NCBI GenBank assembly: GCA_036426205.1
Contig: CM071574.1
Coordinates: 13,129,648-13,193,647 of the forward strand
Length of the DNA: 64,000 bases
Source of the DNA: Ascaphus truei
Lineage: Eukaryota; Chordata; Amphibia; Anura; Ascaphidae
Direction of reading: 5' to 3'
Shown here: piece after piece, positions 11,476-22,157 of the stretch
Numbering within the stretch: position 1 is the stretch's first letter
Layout of the letters: the number at the start of each line of letters is the position of its first letter
Notes under the pieces: generated by a model
Told to the model about the DNA's origin: nothing
The model's input: the letters and a program-made list of their open reading frames with translations, nothing else
Databases searched by the model: none
Program-made: the position numbers and the translations under genes

Positions 11476-11604
11476 GTAGTTATTCATTAAACTGCCATAG
11501 TGCTGATCGGGGCCCTATCGCACGTAAACTCCTACTAGAGTCCTTGGGAGTTTACACGGGGTAGTGCAGATCTGAGCACTATCGCAGTTTAATGAATAGC
11601 CCCC
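11476..11604. mobile_element. Small palindromic MITE
   Basis: The left arm TTATTCATTAAACTGC and right arm GCAGTTTAATGAATAG are inverted copies, and the complementarity continues through the ATAGTGCT block. The internal loop contains a second small palindrome around AGAGTCCTTGGGAGTTTAC. Its outer tip ends in GCCCC, like other MITEs of this window. Confidence 0.7.
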
Positions 11605-12556
11605 TCTATATTATACATCTTAGGCAAGTAAGTGAAAAAAGGATGATCCATTCACTAGAAGATTGAAATAATGATTTGTGTATTCACAGTTCTGCATTTG
11701 CTGGCACTCTAAAGATGAATCTAAAGTTTGATCGACATTTATTCACAAGCCCCGCTATCCCCGTAATGTCTGCCAGGGACTAACCTTTCTATAACAGCAA
11801 CTAATAGCTAAGGCTATAGAGCCCCTTACCTGTCAATACCTCAACTTTACTTCATATGCAGAACCCTTGTGGATTGAGTGCTATGATTATTAACATTTCC
11901 ACTGACAGTATCAATTACTTCACATATTACCCACAAGTGCCATTTAAGTGGGAATGCACCTAATAAGTGTATCCCGGCATCAAGGAAGTCAAGTCAGAAA
12001 GCAGATTTCTTCAATGACAAGCAGGTTTTTTCTTTTCTTTTTTTATTTTACTGCCCCTCGTCTCTCTGAAATGGTAAATCAATATTTTCCAAAACAACTA
12101 ACTGTGTGATTGTGGTGAAAAATGTAAGGTACTTTTGAAAACAAAAATATTTTCTTCACTGATCAAATGGTGTGCAGATACAAAGATGAGATGGACGATG
12201 CAATGACTCAGGAGGAACAGGAGGAACAGATGAAGCACAAATATCTCTATTCTATTGCACCAGTGCATTAGCTTAAACACCAGCAGTAACTAAGGAAGTG
12301 TCATTCCTGCGGCTTACACTCTATTCTGACAGCACCGTAAGACATAGGGCCACCCCTAGTTGAATCTGACCTCAAATGTAGAATTATCAAAAGGTGTCCG
12401 ATACTGCAGGTCCTCCCCATGCTAAACTTGTTAAGAACTCTTCTACAGTATGGATTTACCATGACTAATGTCCAACACCTTGTCTTTATAATTCCTATAC
12501 TTTATACTGTGTGATAGTAATCTCTTAAATTCCCTACAATCAAATTACTTGTGATG
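11605..12556. other. Gene-free stretch
   Basis: AT-rich, with no recurring repeat and no convincing coding sequence. Confidence 0.4.
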
Positions 12557-12564
12557 ATGTAATT

Positions 12565-12736
12565 CAGGGGTATCCAACTCCAGTCCTCAAGGGCCACCAA
12601 CAGGACAGGTTTTCAGGATATCCCTTCAGCACTGGTGGCTCAATCCGTGGCACTGATTGTACTGAAACGGGGATATCCTTAAAATCCGACCTCTGACCTC
12701 TTGATGGCCCTTGAGGACTGGATATGGCCACCCCTG
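12565..12736. mobile_element. Palindromic hAT-type MITE, family 1
   Basis: Begins CAGGGGTATCCAACTCC and ends GGATATGGCCACCCCTG, with inverted arms throughout. Flanks ATGTAATT and ATATAATC match at 6 of 8 positions, consistent with an aged hAT target duplication. Confidence 0.8.
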
Positions 12737-12744
12737 ATATAATC

Positions 12745-13866
12745 TGTTTGTGACAACTTCTAACATACTAGTATATACCAACACTGTCTTGCAAATTAAT
12801 TCATCTTTTTAAAGTAAAGCAGGAAAACTGCCTTGAATCTTTTTTTTTTTTTTTTTAAATAATGGTTTAGGTATTGTCAAATAACGATCAAAGGAGAATG
12901 CATTCCTTCTTCATCTAATGTATATAGCAGATACCACATTGTTACCACATCAAAACACATCTACAAAGTTCCCGTTTATTTTTTTACGCAGCAAATTGTA
13001 ACCAACGCAAAAGGGCAAACAGAATTCTGTTTAAATATACAGTAAAGAGCAACTCAAACAAAAAGCTTTAGAAAAACACACACACAGCCCTCAATTTTAC
13101 CACAGAAATGTTATTTATAGAACTGCAAATATATTGTTGCAAGGATATTGGTCACAATCTGCCAGGTCTCTCACTTATAACAAGACTCCTGCATTTATAT
13201 TCATCTGCCTTGAATGCGATTTCAAGACCCAGAACCATGTTTTCTAAAAGGGAACTCTCCAAATCTTTGAAACAGAAACATTGAAAAAAAACCTTGGAAG
13301 AAATCCTTTAATACCTCTTTTTATGATTACGAATGGTATGAATAAAATAAAGTATGCATTATAAGTGTAAGCCGGTAGTGCTCTGAATCAATAGTATATT
13401 ATATATAGTGACAAACGTACACACATTAAGAATACAAACGGAGACCAACATATTCAATATACTGATAAGAGCAACGATTACATTTTTCCCTTCTACAAAA
13501 CAAGGATGACATCATTATGCATGATGTCATCATAAGCTTAACATAATAGTTCTGATGAATAAAAACTAAAGAGAGAGTTACTGGGGAGGAATGCCTGCCT
13601 TGGGGTTGACCCACAGTAGTTCATGCAGCTCTGTCTCTTAATTGAATATTATCAGTTACTTACACAAAAAGTTCATCTGCATTGATCAGACAAATTATAT
13701 TTTAATGGAGGAGCTGAAATGCTTGAATTTAACCTCATAAACAGTGAGCAAGCCTTTAAAGTATCAATATGGAGGAACTATTTTTTTTTTTACCCTGCTC
13801 TTTGGGTTCCCTAAAAGTAGTAAGATCAAAGAGCCCAAAACAAGCTGCTAACCACTTTGAGTAACA
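12745..13866. other. Gene-free stretch with a segment duplicated at 18.3 kb
   Basis: AT-rich, with a T homopolymer near 12839-12856. The block 13190-13360 recurs in degraded form at 18268-18425. A 92-base minus-strand stretch (13152-13243) behind a CTTTTAG acceptor-like site is open in one frame, but its duplication inside a LINE argues for a repeat rather than an exon. Confidence 0.4.
13190..13360 (+). repeat. Segment with a diverged copy inside the 18 kb LINE
   Basis: It shares TTTCAAGAC..GAACCA, GGAACTCTCCAA, TCTTTGAA and GAAGAAAT..CTTTAATACCTC, in the same order and spacing, with 18268-18425. The two copies differ by roughly one base in eight by eye. The element type is unknown. Confidence 0.6.
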
Positions 13867-14554
13867 CAGCTCAACTCCGTTATAACGCGGTGCTTGGGGT
13901 CCAAAGAATCACATCGCGTTATAAGTGAGTCTCATTTTTGCGTGAGAGAATTGCACCCGATGGAGGGGGAGAGCTGGGATAACTCTCCCAGCTGTGCCAG
14001 GCCCGGCAGCGGCACCCCCACGCAGGACTGATCTGGCATCAGCAGCTCTCTCCTCTCCCGGTTTCTGCCGTCAGCTTCTGGCTGACAGGGAGAGGAAAAT
14101 CAGAGCGAGAGTCAGCTCCCTTAAAGAGACAGTATGAGAGAGTGAGAGTGGGGGGGGGGCAGGTGTGGAGGAGGGGGGCGTGAGCCGGGAGGTGAGCAGG
14201 CAGGAGTGCGCAGGGGGAACAGTTTGCGTACCCCTGCAGTGGACAACAGAAGCAGCTAGAGATATCGCTCCCTGCCACCTGGGACATTACAAGCCCTGGT
14301 TACCCCTGCAGAGCACAGGCAAGACTAGATCTGGCCTGGGGTGGGGGGCAGGATAGATGGAAACAGTGGTACAGTAGGTGGCAGCGGAAAACAGCATGGT
14401 AGGAAGATCTGCATGTTACTGTATATATGTATATCACGTGTTCAGTGTTAAGAAAAAATCCCCATTACTTACAAAAAAAAATGGTAGCCACGCTTGCATC
14501 GGGTTATAAGCGGATTCGCGTTTTAACAGATTGCGTTATAACGGGGTTGAGCTG
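13867..14554. mobile_element. Inverted-repeat DNA transposon, ends CAGCTCAAC
   Basis: The left end CAGCTCAACTCCGTTATAAC and the right end are inverted copies, with sub-terminal GCGTTATAA blocks repeated on both sides. The 690-bp interior is G-rich on the plus strand (14100-14190) and has no recognisable transposase, although it contains short frames. The flanks (GAGTAACA and TATGTATT) do not form an obvious duplication, so the superfamily is open. Confidence 0.7.
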
Positions 14555-14661
14555 TATGTATTCATTTCAAATACTTCATACCCTAAATATGCAAGTTCAA
14601 GGTCAGTTCCATTTTGCGACATATGACAAACAAAGCAGTTTCCTTATATTGACCTTTGCTA

Positions 14662-14904
14662 GGCGATTATAGTGGCAGCGTTCAACGCCGTGCGCCGCTG
14701 GAACAAATTACTGTACAGCGATGGAGCATAGAGCGCGCAACCACGCGATTCTCGGACAGACAAATTAATTTGTCTTTGCCACGTGACGGCCGGGTCACGT
14801 GTGCGATTCACCCAATGAGGCGCAAACTGACGTGACTTTATGGCCACGCCTCGCGATATACTCCAGCTCAGTGCATGTTTCGCGCATGCACTATAATAGC
14901 TGCC
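14662..14904. mobile_element. PIF/Harbinger-like MITE, family 4
   Basis: The ends GGCGATTATAGTGG and, inverted, GGCAGCTATTATAGTG are flanked by CTA and TTA, close to the 3-bp TTA/TAA duplication of PIF/Harbinger elements. The interior is CpG-rich, with CCACGTGACG and TCACGTG boxes and CACCCAATGAGG, in contrast to its AT-rich surroundings. Confidence 0.65.
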
Positions 14905-15042
14905 TTATAGATGTAGTCCCCTGTTGTCTGGCTACTGTTTCTATAAGGTGTTAACTGGGTGGGATCACTCAGGGTTTTCACCTCCCCTTTCTACCCCGTG
15001 CGTGACCAGTGGATGTATTGTAACCAAATGAATCACAGAGGG

Positions 15043-15050
15043 TATATAAA
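15043..15050 (+). promoter_or_regulatory. TATA box of LTR-like element G
   Basis: TATATAAA lies about 120 bp inside the LTR-like element and about 570 bp before its AATAAA signal. That position is consistent with a retroelement promoter. No transcript evidence is available. Confidence 0.4.
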
Positions 15051-15400
15051 GCCCCATCCTTTGTTCTGGAAGCAGAATCTTCACAGTTCTGACTGGGGTC
15101 CTCAATGTTAGTCCTGTACTGTATAAGAAGTTTCTATGTATCTAGTCTGCAGTTAATATGTCTATGCCACTGCTTATTGCTTTCCAGTTTAAGTAACATG
15201 CCCGATCATTAGCTAGTGTCTGTTAAAGGTTCAGGAACCCTACGTTTGCAGGAGAAGGATGTCCTCAAAGGGTGGCCTATATTCCACAGGATTGGCACAA
15301 TTAACCCAGTCTGTTTCTTGTATCACAGTCTCCCTGCAAGCTATTCCGCTAGGCCCTTATGTAATGGGCAACTGCTCTGGATAGGACTTGAACCTACTTG

Positions 15401-15530
15401 GCAGGGGTGGCCAACTCCAGATCTCAAGGGCCACCACAAGACCAGGTTTTCAGGATATCCCTGCTCCAGCACATTATCCTGAAAACCTGACCTGTTGGTG
15501 CTCCTTGAGGACTAGAGTTGGCCACCTCTA
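15401..15530. mobile_element. Family 1 hAT MITE with internal deletion
   Basis: It has CAGGGGTGGCCAACTCCAG at the left and the mirrored GTTGGCCACC at the right, but only about 130 bp. The centre of the hairpin is missing, with the deletion joining CTCCAGCACA to TTATCCTGAAA. It sits inside LTR-like element G and is therefore younger than it. Confidence 0.75.
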
Positions 15531-15705
15531 TACTAGAGGACGATTCCCTGAAAGCATTATTTGCCACGTGTATTGTGAAGGTATCCGTGAACTGATTTTT
15601 GACGTCTGTTCAATAAACACCTTTTCTTTTATAAAAGTTCCTGGCGCCAATTTCTATACTGCACTTTCATCCATGCCCAGCTAGCACTTACCTACACACT
15701 ATCTA

Positions 15706-15869
15706 CAGTTGTGTGAAAAAGAAAGTACACCCTCTTTGAATTCTATGGTTTTATATATCAGGACATAATAACAATCATCTGTTCCTTAACAGGTCTTAAA
15801 ATTAGGTAAATACAACCTCAGATGAACAACAACACATGACATATTACACCGTGTCATGATTTAACAAAT
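15706..15869 (+). mobile_element. Tc1/mariner-type transposon end fragment
   Basis: It begins CAGTTGTGTGAAAAAGAAAG directly after a TA and continues AGTACACCCTCTTTGAATTC. I recognise this as the 5' end of a Tc1-like element widespread in fishes and frogs. Only the first 165 bp remain and no transposase frame is present. The family call rests on memory of the sequence. Confidence 0.6.
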
Positions 15870-16201
15870 AAAGTATTTGAGGGGTGTCCCCGACTTGATG
15901 TCAGGGATCTTCAAAACCGCGTGGAGAATGAGGCAGTGTGCACTATCCACAACAGCTGGATATTCTGGGGGATCGTAGGACTTCATAATAGGATTTTATA
16001 TTATAACCGCTGTCCTCCTTTCCCCGCCCACCCACTCTCCCTCCCCCCCACAGTATTAGTGCCCCCTTTGGGTTTTGTCACCCTTTTGGTAGTGGTTAGT
16101 TTTCTTGTTTCCTTTTTGCCCTTTTTTCCTGCCTTCCCCATGTCCCACCCGCAACCCCCCCCCCCCTCATTTTTGCACATTGTTTCCTGCCTCTCAAATC
16201 A
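15870..16201. other. Pyrimidine-rich spacer
   Basis: A C/T-rich plus strand with C runs near 16155-16166. No gene or repeat family was recognised. Confidence 0.35.
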
Positions 16202-17483
16202 TCTATATATATAATTCTGAAAATCTTGGTTGTGAGTCTCTGTAGACCATTTGATTGGTCCGTCGGTCCGTCCGCCCTCCCACGGCTCTCATTGGCCGGT
16301 GTGTCTCGCCCCCCGTGTGTCCCGCCCCCCCACGGCTCTCATTGGCCGGTGCGCTCTAACCCAGGGCTCCCCAACCCCCAGGCACACTGCTGCTGCTGCT
16401 GCCGCCTCCTGAGGTGAGGAAATGCTCACTACTGGTGGTGGTGTCGGCTGTTGCTTCTGTGGGGAGGCTTAACTGAGACTATAAGTTTTTGCACCCCCGC
16501 AGCTCTGTTTTGACCCCCCCAGTTCCATTTTTGACCCCCCCGAGTTCCATTTTCGACCCCCCCCGGGCCCTTTTTTGCCCCCCCCCCAGCTCCGTTTTGA
16601 CCCCCCCCAACACACACAGTGACAGACACACACACAGTGACAGCCACACACACACGCTGACACACACACTGACACCCCCCCCAGCTCAGTTTTTGACCCT
16701 CCCAGCTCTGTTTTTGACCCCCCCCGACACACACAGTGACAGATACACACAGTGACAGACACACACTGACACCCCCACTCCCCTCCCCCCCCACTGCCTG
16801 CCTCCCCCCCCACTGCCTGCCTTCCGCCTCTGCCTTTCACCCACCCGCCGCCTCACACCCCTGCACCCCACAGCCGCCACCCGCACTCAACAGACACCTG
16901 CCACCTCTCACCCACTCGACACACACCCGCCGCCTCTCACCCACCGGACACACTCGACACACGCCTGCCGCCTCCCGCCCCTATATCACTGACCAGCCGT
17001 CGCACCCACTCACCACTCACCACCCACCCGCCGCCTCCTGCCTCACACCCACCCGCCACACTCACACCGACATCACTGACCAGCTGCCGCCCGCACTCAC
17101 CAGACACCCGCCGCCTCACACCCTAGCGGGACCCCCACCCACAGCCAACACTCACTACCCAACCGCCACCCGTACTGAACACCCACCCGCCGCCTCACAC
17201 CCTAGCGGGACCCCCACCCACAGCCAACACTCACTACCCACTCGCCACCCGTACTGAACACCCACCCGCCGCATTATGTCATTATGTCACCAAAATATAC
17301 ATTGTACTGTGGTGTCTACAATTAACCATTTTAAACAACATCGTATTACATTTTCTTCCATGTTTCTTTTCAACATTATTATACAACCTTTCCACCAAAT
17401 AGTCATCCTATCGTTCCCCTATTTATACATAATACTGCCTATTACGGATTTACATCCCGGGCAACGCCGGGTATATCAGCTAG
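16202..17483 (+). mobile_element. Non-autonomous Helitron
   Basis: The 5' end is TCTATATATATAATTCTG after a host A. The 3' end is a hairpin CCCGGGCAACGCCGGG followed by TATATCAGCTAG and a host T. TC start, sub-terminal GC hairpin, CTAG end and A/T insertion site are the four Helitron hallmarks. No Rep/helicase is encoded. The interior (16480-17275) is a C-rich, almost G-free plus strand of degenerate minisatellites (ACACACAGTGACAG; CACCCGCCGCC). Its long proline/threonine-rich open frames are by-products of that composition. Confidence 0.85.
16480..17275. repeat. C-rich minisatellite block inside Helitron
   Basis: Three successive repeat textures occur. The first has units with TTTTGACCCCCCC (16490-16720). 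The second has CACACAGTGACAGACA (16610-16770). The third has ACTCACCACCCACCCGCCGCCTC-like units (16850-17275), including a near-exact repeat of a block of about 80 bp at 17110-17190 and 17190-17275. The minus strand carries many G runs and could form quadruplexes. Confidence 0.8.
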
Positions 17484-17605
17484 TAGACTTATAAAGTCAA
17501 ACTTTTTTTTCTCTTTGTACTGTCCACAATGTTTTATGCTCATGTATATTAAAATCGTATTTTTTTTTTATCTAGCCTATTTATATATTCGCGCTTAGGA
17601 CTCTA

Positions 17606-18960
17606 GTGAAGTTTTTGTGTGCTGAAGACCTTTGTTCTTGTTGTTTAACAATAAAAGACTGTGCACTGATCATAAAGAGTGTTGAGGACTTCTACAAGAA
17701 CACAAGGCTTAATGCAGCAGAGAAAGAGCGAAGAGAAACCACCAATGATCCATGCGTCCTTGCAGAAGAAGTGGCAAAGGCAATAAAATCCAACAAGAAT
17801 GGGAAGGCCCCCAGGGAAGATGCAATTGCATTTGCAATCAAGAAAGAAGAAGAGAAAATCCTTGTAAAACTCCATGTGCTGCTTGAAGAACAGGAAAATT
17901 CCAAAACAATGGACCACTGCCATAGTTTTCCTGATCCATAAGAAAGGAGACAAAGACCTTAAGAACTACCGACCAGTTAGTCTATTTCCAATCACTTGGG
18001 CTCTTTTGCATTTTTACAAAGCTATAGTAAAATCAGCTGCAACAAACCTGGTCATTGCCCAGTCTGGAGAAAATGCAATATTTGGCACTGGTTACAACTA
18101 CACAAAAGGGAACATCCACGTTGTACAAGAAGTGATTTCCTGAAGGAATAAGTATGATCTGTCCCTCATTTTAGGATTTATAGATTATGAAAAAGCATTT
18201 GATTCTGTCTACACCTCAGGCATTTAAATGCATTAGGTGTTGAAGAAGCATACATTGATATAAGAAACATTTCCACTAGATTGCCTTGCATGCAATTTCA
18301 AGACAACGAACCACATTTTCTAAAGGAACTCTCCAAGTCTTTGAATCAGAAATAACTTTTTTTTAAAAAGGAATGTTTGGAAGAAATTCTTTAATACCTC
18401 CTTTTTGTTCCATAAAGTAATTTACAAATAAAATACAGTTCAACAAACAAATGGCAATTCTACAAAGATGTAAATAAAACTATGCTTACCGTGTCCAGCA
18501 AGTATCAATGAATGGAAACATTTCCAATGAAATCAATAGGAGAATGACAATGGGATTGAGCACATATGGAAAACAGAAGCCAATCTTTCAAGGGAACCCA
18601 CTGAGCCTCAGGAGGAAAGTGTTAATCCTGTGTATTCTGCCTGTACTCACCTATGGATGTGAAACTTGGAAAATTCGAAATTCGCTTCGAATTTGTCCAT
18701 CAACTCAAAAAAGAATGGAGAGATGTACAGTATGCTGCATATTAGCCGAAGAGACAGGGGAAAGAATGAATGGGTTTGAAAGCAAACACAAGTCAGGGAC
18801 ATCATCACACGGAAGAAGAAATAAATTAAAATGGCAGTGGGACGGAGATATTGCAAGAAGAAATGACAGTCGCTGGACAAAAATGGTACTTGACTGGATT
18901 ATAACAGATATCAAAAAGACCGAGACGACAACCATAAGTAAGATGGAAGAAAAATGAAGG
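17606..18960 (+). pseudogene. Broken non-LTR retrotransposon reverse transcriptase
   Basis: Fragments of one LINE polyprotein appear in order on the plus strand in shifting frames. VEDFYKN and NKNGKAP lie in the region before the RT. KKGDKDLKNYRPVSL (about 17942-17987) and FIDYEKAFDSV (about 18176-18208) are RT palm and finger motifs. After a foreign block (18262-18500) come LILCILPVLTYGCETW and KWQWDGDIARR..RWTKMVLDWI, typical of the C-terminal part. It resembles RTE-type or related LINEs with an endonuclease-RT architecture. Stops, frameshifts, a missing YADD block and the insertion make it non-functional. No 5' end or endonuclease domain was seen. Confidence 0.85.
18268..18425 (+). repeat. 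Diverged copy of the 13.2 kb segment, inside the LINE
   Basis: It interrupts the LINE between the RT catalytic region and the C-terminal part and matches 13190-13360 in order and orientation. Its boundaries with LINE sequence are not sharply defined. Confidence 0.55.
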
Positions 18961-19607
18961 AGAGTTTTGTAACAGTGTACCTGGAAGATCATGTATGTGC
19001 ATACATGAATAAACACACGCAAACATTTTAGAGGAGTGTTTTTACTTGAAAACAAACCAAGAGTAACCTCTGTAACCAATGTCCCTGTCCAAATTTTTAC
19101 CTTTAAGCCCTCAGATTTGGTTCAGGAAGATATACTACTGTATCAAAACAGACATACCACATTAAAACAGACGTTCTTTTCATTTTTGGATACGGTCTCC
19201 AGCATTGCTTAGCAATCACAGCAATACATAAAATAAGAAACACACAGTAAACAATAAGAAAATATGCGTCGTGTAATTTTCATTAAATAGTCTGAATTCT
19301 GTCTTGATCTACAGCTTCGCGCAGCCAGATACAGGGATATCCTGGCACCAGTCACCTTTATCACATCTATTCAAAGATTAGGTGTAATGCTTGTATGTAC
19401 ACCTGAAACGTACAATTTTACGTTTAAGCTTTGCTTAAAAGTATATATTAGTTTTACAAGTAAAACACATGAAGAATTTCTTTGACTAATGTTTATACCA
19501 TCAACAATATAAGAGAGGAGGCTACAAAGAGTACTTTTATTTCAATGCTTTTGTAATTTAGTTTTCTCTTCTCCCTTTTCCTGTACAGTTTGAAAGAGTA
19601 TAGAATA
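18961..19607. other. Gene-free stretch
   Basis: AT-rich and without recognisable repeats or coding sequence. It ends at the TSD of the following LTR. Confidence 0.4.
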
Positions 19608-19611
19608 TACA

Positions 19612-20445
19612 TGTAACGGATTTCCCCCCCCCCAATCTCACATTGGCCCGGGTACTCTAACAACCAACCCCCATTACATGTTCGTGTTTAGTGGTGCACC
19701 TGTAGGCAACAGGACTCCTGAGTCTCCCGCTTGATGGTATTAGGGGATGTCATCAGGACAGGTAGCTGATGTAGTGGGTGCGAGTTCAACTTACATCATG
19801 TGCAGCGCCTCCACCTCATCAGGATCTGTGCTTCCGCAGGGAGATGGTCCTGGTGAGGAACTCCTTCTCGGTGGTGACTGCCACTGCTGAGTAATCTCAC
19901 ACTCACACAGTGGGGGTTTCGTTAACAAGGCCATCTTTATTGTAGTTTGGGATGTAGCAGACTGCCCCATGCAGCTGCCGGCGCTAGCCGCACATCTCTC
20001 CGTGCTGTCCCTTTGCCAGGTACGCCCTCCCAAATTGAAGTGGGATTCCCTCTTCTCCTAGGGAGATCCTCTCTGTGCCAGGTCCCTGGACACAGAGTGG
20101 CTTAGACAGGCCGATTGGTCAACCTGGACCGCTAGTTACTGCACTAGGGTCACAAAGTGTTCCTACAATCCCTTATGCAGGAAAATACAACTTCCCAACA
20201 ACTTCCCACAGCTGCTGGAACACACTCTAACTAACTGTGTTGTGCCTTATGTACTTCAGGAGGCAGGCGCATCCCTGATGTCACTATCCAGGGACTCAGA
20301 GAATACAGCCACACCCCTCCATACATAGGGCACCTCACCATGGTGTGAGGGAAAACCTTCATAACTACTGCTGGCATACCTGTACTTACCAGGACTAACT
20401 GCCAACAGAGAGGAAAGTAATATACCATTATTATGCATGGCTATA
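19612..20445. mobile_element. Solo LTR-like element, family LTR-1
   Basis: It starts TGTAACGG and ends GGCTATA, flanked by TACA on both sides (19608-19611 and 20446-20449), a 4-bp target duplication. It shares the internal block GCAGCGCCTCCACC..ATGAG/ATCAGGATC with copies at 51.6 and 54.1 kb. A C homopolymer follows the start. No internal retroviral genes are present, so it is probably a solo LTR of 834 bp. Orientation is uncertain. Confidence 0.65.
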
Positions 20446-20543
20446 TACATTTGTTTGTTTCTCGCCTTTTTTCCCCCATTCAACCACCAACTTTATTTCA
20501 AACCATATTGGTCGCTATTTTAAGCAATGTCTACTGTCTAGGG

Positions 20544-20712
20544 CAGGAGTGGCCAACTCCAGTCCTCAAAAGCCTCCAACAGGCCAGGTATTAGGGACAT
20601 CCCTGCTTCAGCACAGATGGCTCAATCGTGACTTAGCCACCTGTGCTGAAGTTGGGATATCCCGAAAACATGACCTGTTGGTGGCCCTTGAAGAGTGGAG
20701 TTGGCCACGCTG
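20544..20712. mobile_element. Palindromic hAT-type MITE, family 1
   Basis: Begins CAGGAGTGGCCAACTCC and ends GTTGGCCACGCTG. Flanks GTCTAGGG and GTCTAGTG match at 7 of 8 positions. Confidence 0.85.
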
Positions 20713-20934
20713 GTCTAGTGTAAAACCACATATGGGAGGATGTAGTGGTTACTTACCACAAAGAAGAAGAACATTACAAGAATGTGCAAAGAAAGAAAAT
20801 CGGTTTTAATGCTTGCAGGTGAAAATATGAAGACGTATGTACAACTTTTAATGATAGTTTTACACCGCATACATAACCTTGGCCCCTTGCAGACGCGCTT
20901 ACCAGAATGCCCTCCTACTGTCTCTGCACGTCCT

Positions 20935-21128
20935 TCCTACCAACAAATTAAATTGTAAGCTCTTTGGAGCAGGGACTCCTTTTCCTAAATGCTACTTTTA
21001 TGTCTGAAGCTTCTCCCCTTCATGTGTTATTTATATTATTTGTTATTGTTGTCACATGTATTACTGCTGTGAAGCGCTATGTACATTAATGGCGCTATAT
21101 AAATAAAGACATACAGTACATACATAAA
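20935..21128 (+). repeat. L2-type LINE/SINE 3' tail
   Basis: It contains AAATTGTAAGCTCTTTGGAG, CAGGGACTCC and GGCGCTATATAAATAAAGA. This is the same 3' tail that ends the L2 LINE at 63.3 kb. A 5'-truncated LINE or SINE copy is the simplest reading. Confidence 0.75.
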
Positions 21129-21166
21129 AACTAAATCAAACAATCCAACACTTTCCCCCACATTCA

Positions 21167-21281
21167 TCAAGCTCCGTTACTGGTTAACGCACCAGAACGG
21201 GCATCAACTCAGAGCCTTAAATTGGTGTTAAAGCCCATTCGGGTGCGTTAACCCGTAGCGGAGCTTGATGAATAACCCACT
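21167..21281. mobile_element. Small palindromic MITE
   Basis: The arms ATTCATCAAGCTCCGTTAC and, inverted, GTAGCGGAGCTTGATGAAT enclose a second inverted block (GGTTAACGCACC with GGTGCGTTAACC). Almost the whole 115 bp can fold on itself. Confidence 0.75.
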
Positions 21282-21285
21282 TTGT

Positions 21286-22005
21286 CTTGGCTTACAACCA
21301 AACCAGTAAAATATTTATCTAGACAAACTGAAAAATGATTTATATCGTCCGCATACATAACTTGGGTCTACACCTTTTTATTTACCACTGGATGTATTTA
21401 ATGTGCATTACTCAAAGTCAGACTTCACAGAGTAAATTCTTGGCTTCACTTCTTTCCAGATAAAACACATTTCAATGTTCATCATCACTCTAGAAAGCAC
21501 TTTTTTATGTACTTGATAGCAAGTCAAATCTGGAAGGTAATCAGCCATGATATCAACATGTATTTTTGATAGCCGGGAGATTCTCAATATGCTGTGTACA
21601 GAGGTGGAGCGTAAAAGGTTTTACTTTTCCCATCTAAACATTTAGAACGGTTTCAGAAAGAGAATTCTCTTTAAAAAAAAAGGTGCCAACCAAATAAAAC
21701 ATTGAAAGCGATAGTCTGCTTTTTTTCATTGTTTCATTGGTTTCCATTTGCCTGCTTCTTGAATTAAAAAGCAAAAAGGAAAGTGTGCGTTACATTAGTA
21801 CACGAAATGGTCTTACTTTTTTTGACAGGCATTTTCGCACCTGAATATAGAAGTGAGCTAAAGTATGTGTGTGCACATTTTGTTTTCTGATATAATAGCA
21901 AACTGGATTTGTGCTATTATGGGCAGCCTTGCAATATATTTTCATGATGTTCATCGCATGTTGTGATACTCGAGTAAATATGGAGAAGATCATTTCAAAA
22001 GCTCT
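21286..22005. other. Gene-free stretch
   Basis: AT-rich unique-looking sequence. No repeat family or coding signal was recognised. Confidence 0.4.
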
Positions 22006-22013
22006 ATTTACGC

Positions 22014-22157
22014 CAGGGGTAGCCAACTACAGTCCTCGAGAGCTACCAACAGGTCAGGTTTTCAGGATATCCCTGCTTCAGCACAGGTGGCTCAATCAGA
22101 GACTGAGGAAAAACTGACCTATTGGTAGCTCTTGAGGAATGGTGTTGGCTACCCCTG
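22014..22157. mobile_element. Family 1 hAT MITE with perfect TSD
   Basis: Begins CAGGGGTAGCCAACTAC and ends GTTGGCTACCCCTG. Both flanks are ATTTACGC (22006-22013 and 22158-22165), an exact 8-bp duplication. The second arm is shortened, so the hairpin is asymmetric. Confidence 0.9.

Larger units (their letters stand above)
14925..15700 (+). mobile_element. LTR-like element, family G, interrupted by a MITE
   Basis: It contains TATATAAA (15043-15050), AATAAA (15612-15617) and, just downstream, AAAAGTTCCTGGCGCCAAT. A second copy at 45.5-45.9 kb shares TATAAGG.GTTAAC near the start and the same AATAAA..GTTCCTGGCGCCAAT end, which defines the family. The order TATA then poly(A) signal is what an LTR (U3-R-U5) needs for transcription. 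A family 1 MITE (15401-15530) interrupts it. No gag or pol is present. Confidence 0.5.

Noticed and set aside
16736..17257. Proline/threonine-rich 173-codon frame
   Set aside because: It lies wholly inside the Helitron's C-rich minisatellite; frames stay open because the composition lacks A/T-rich stop codons.
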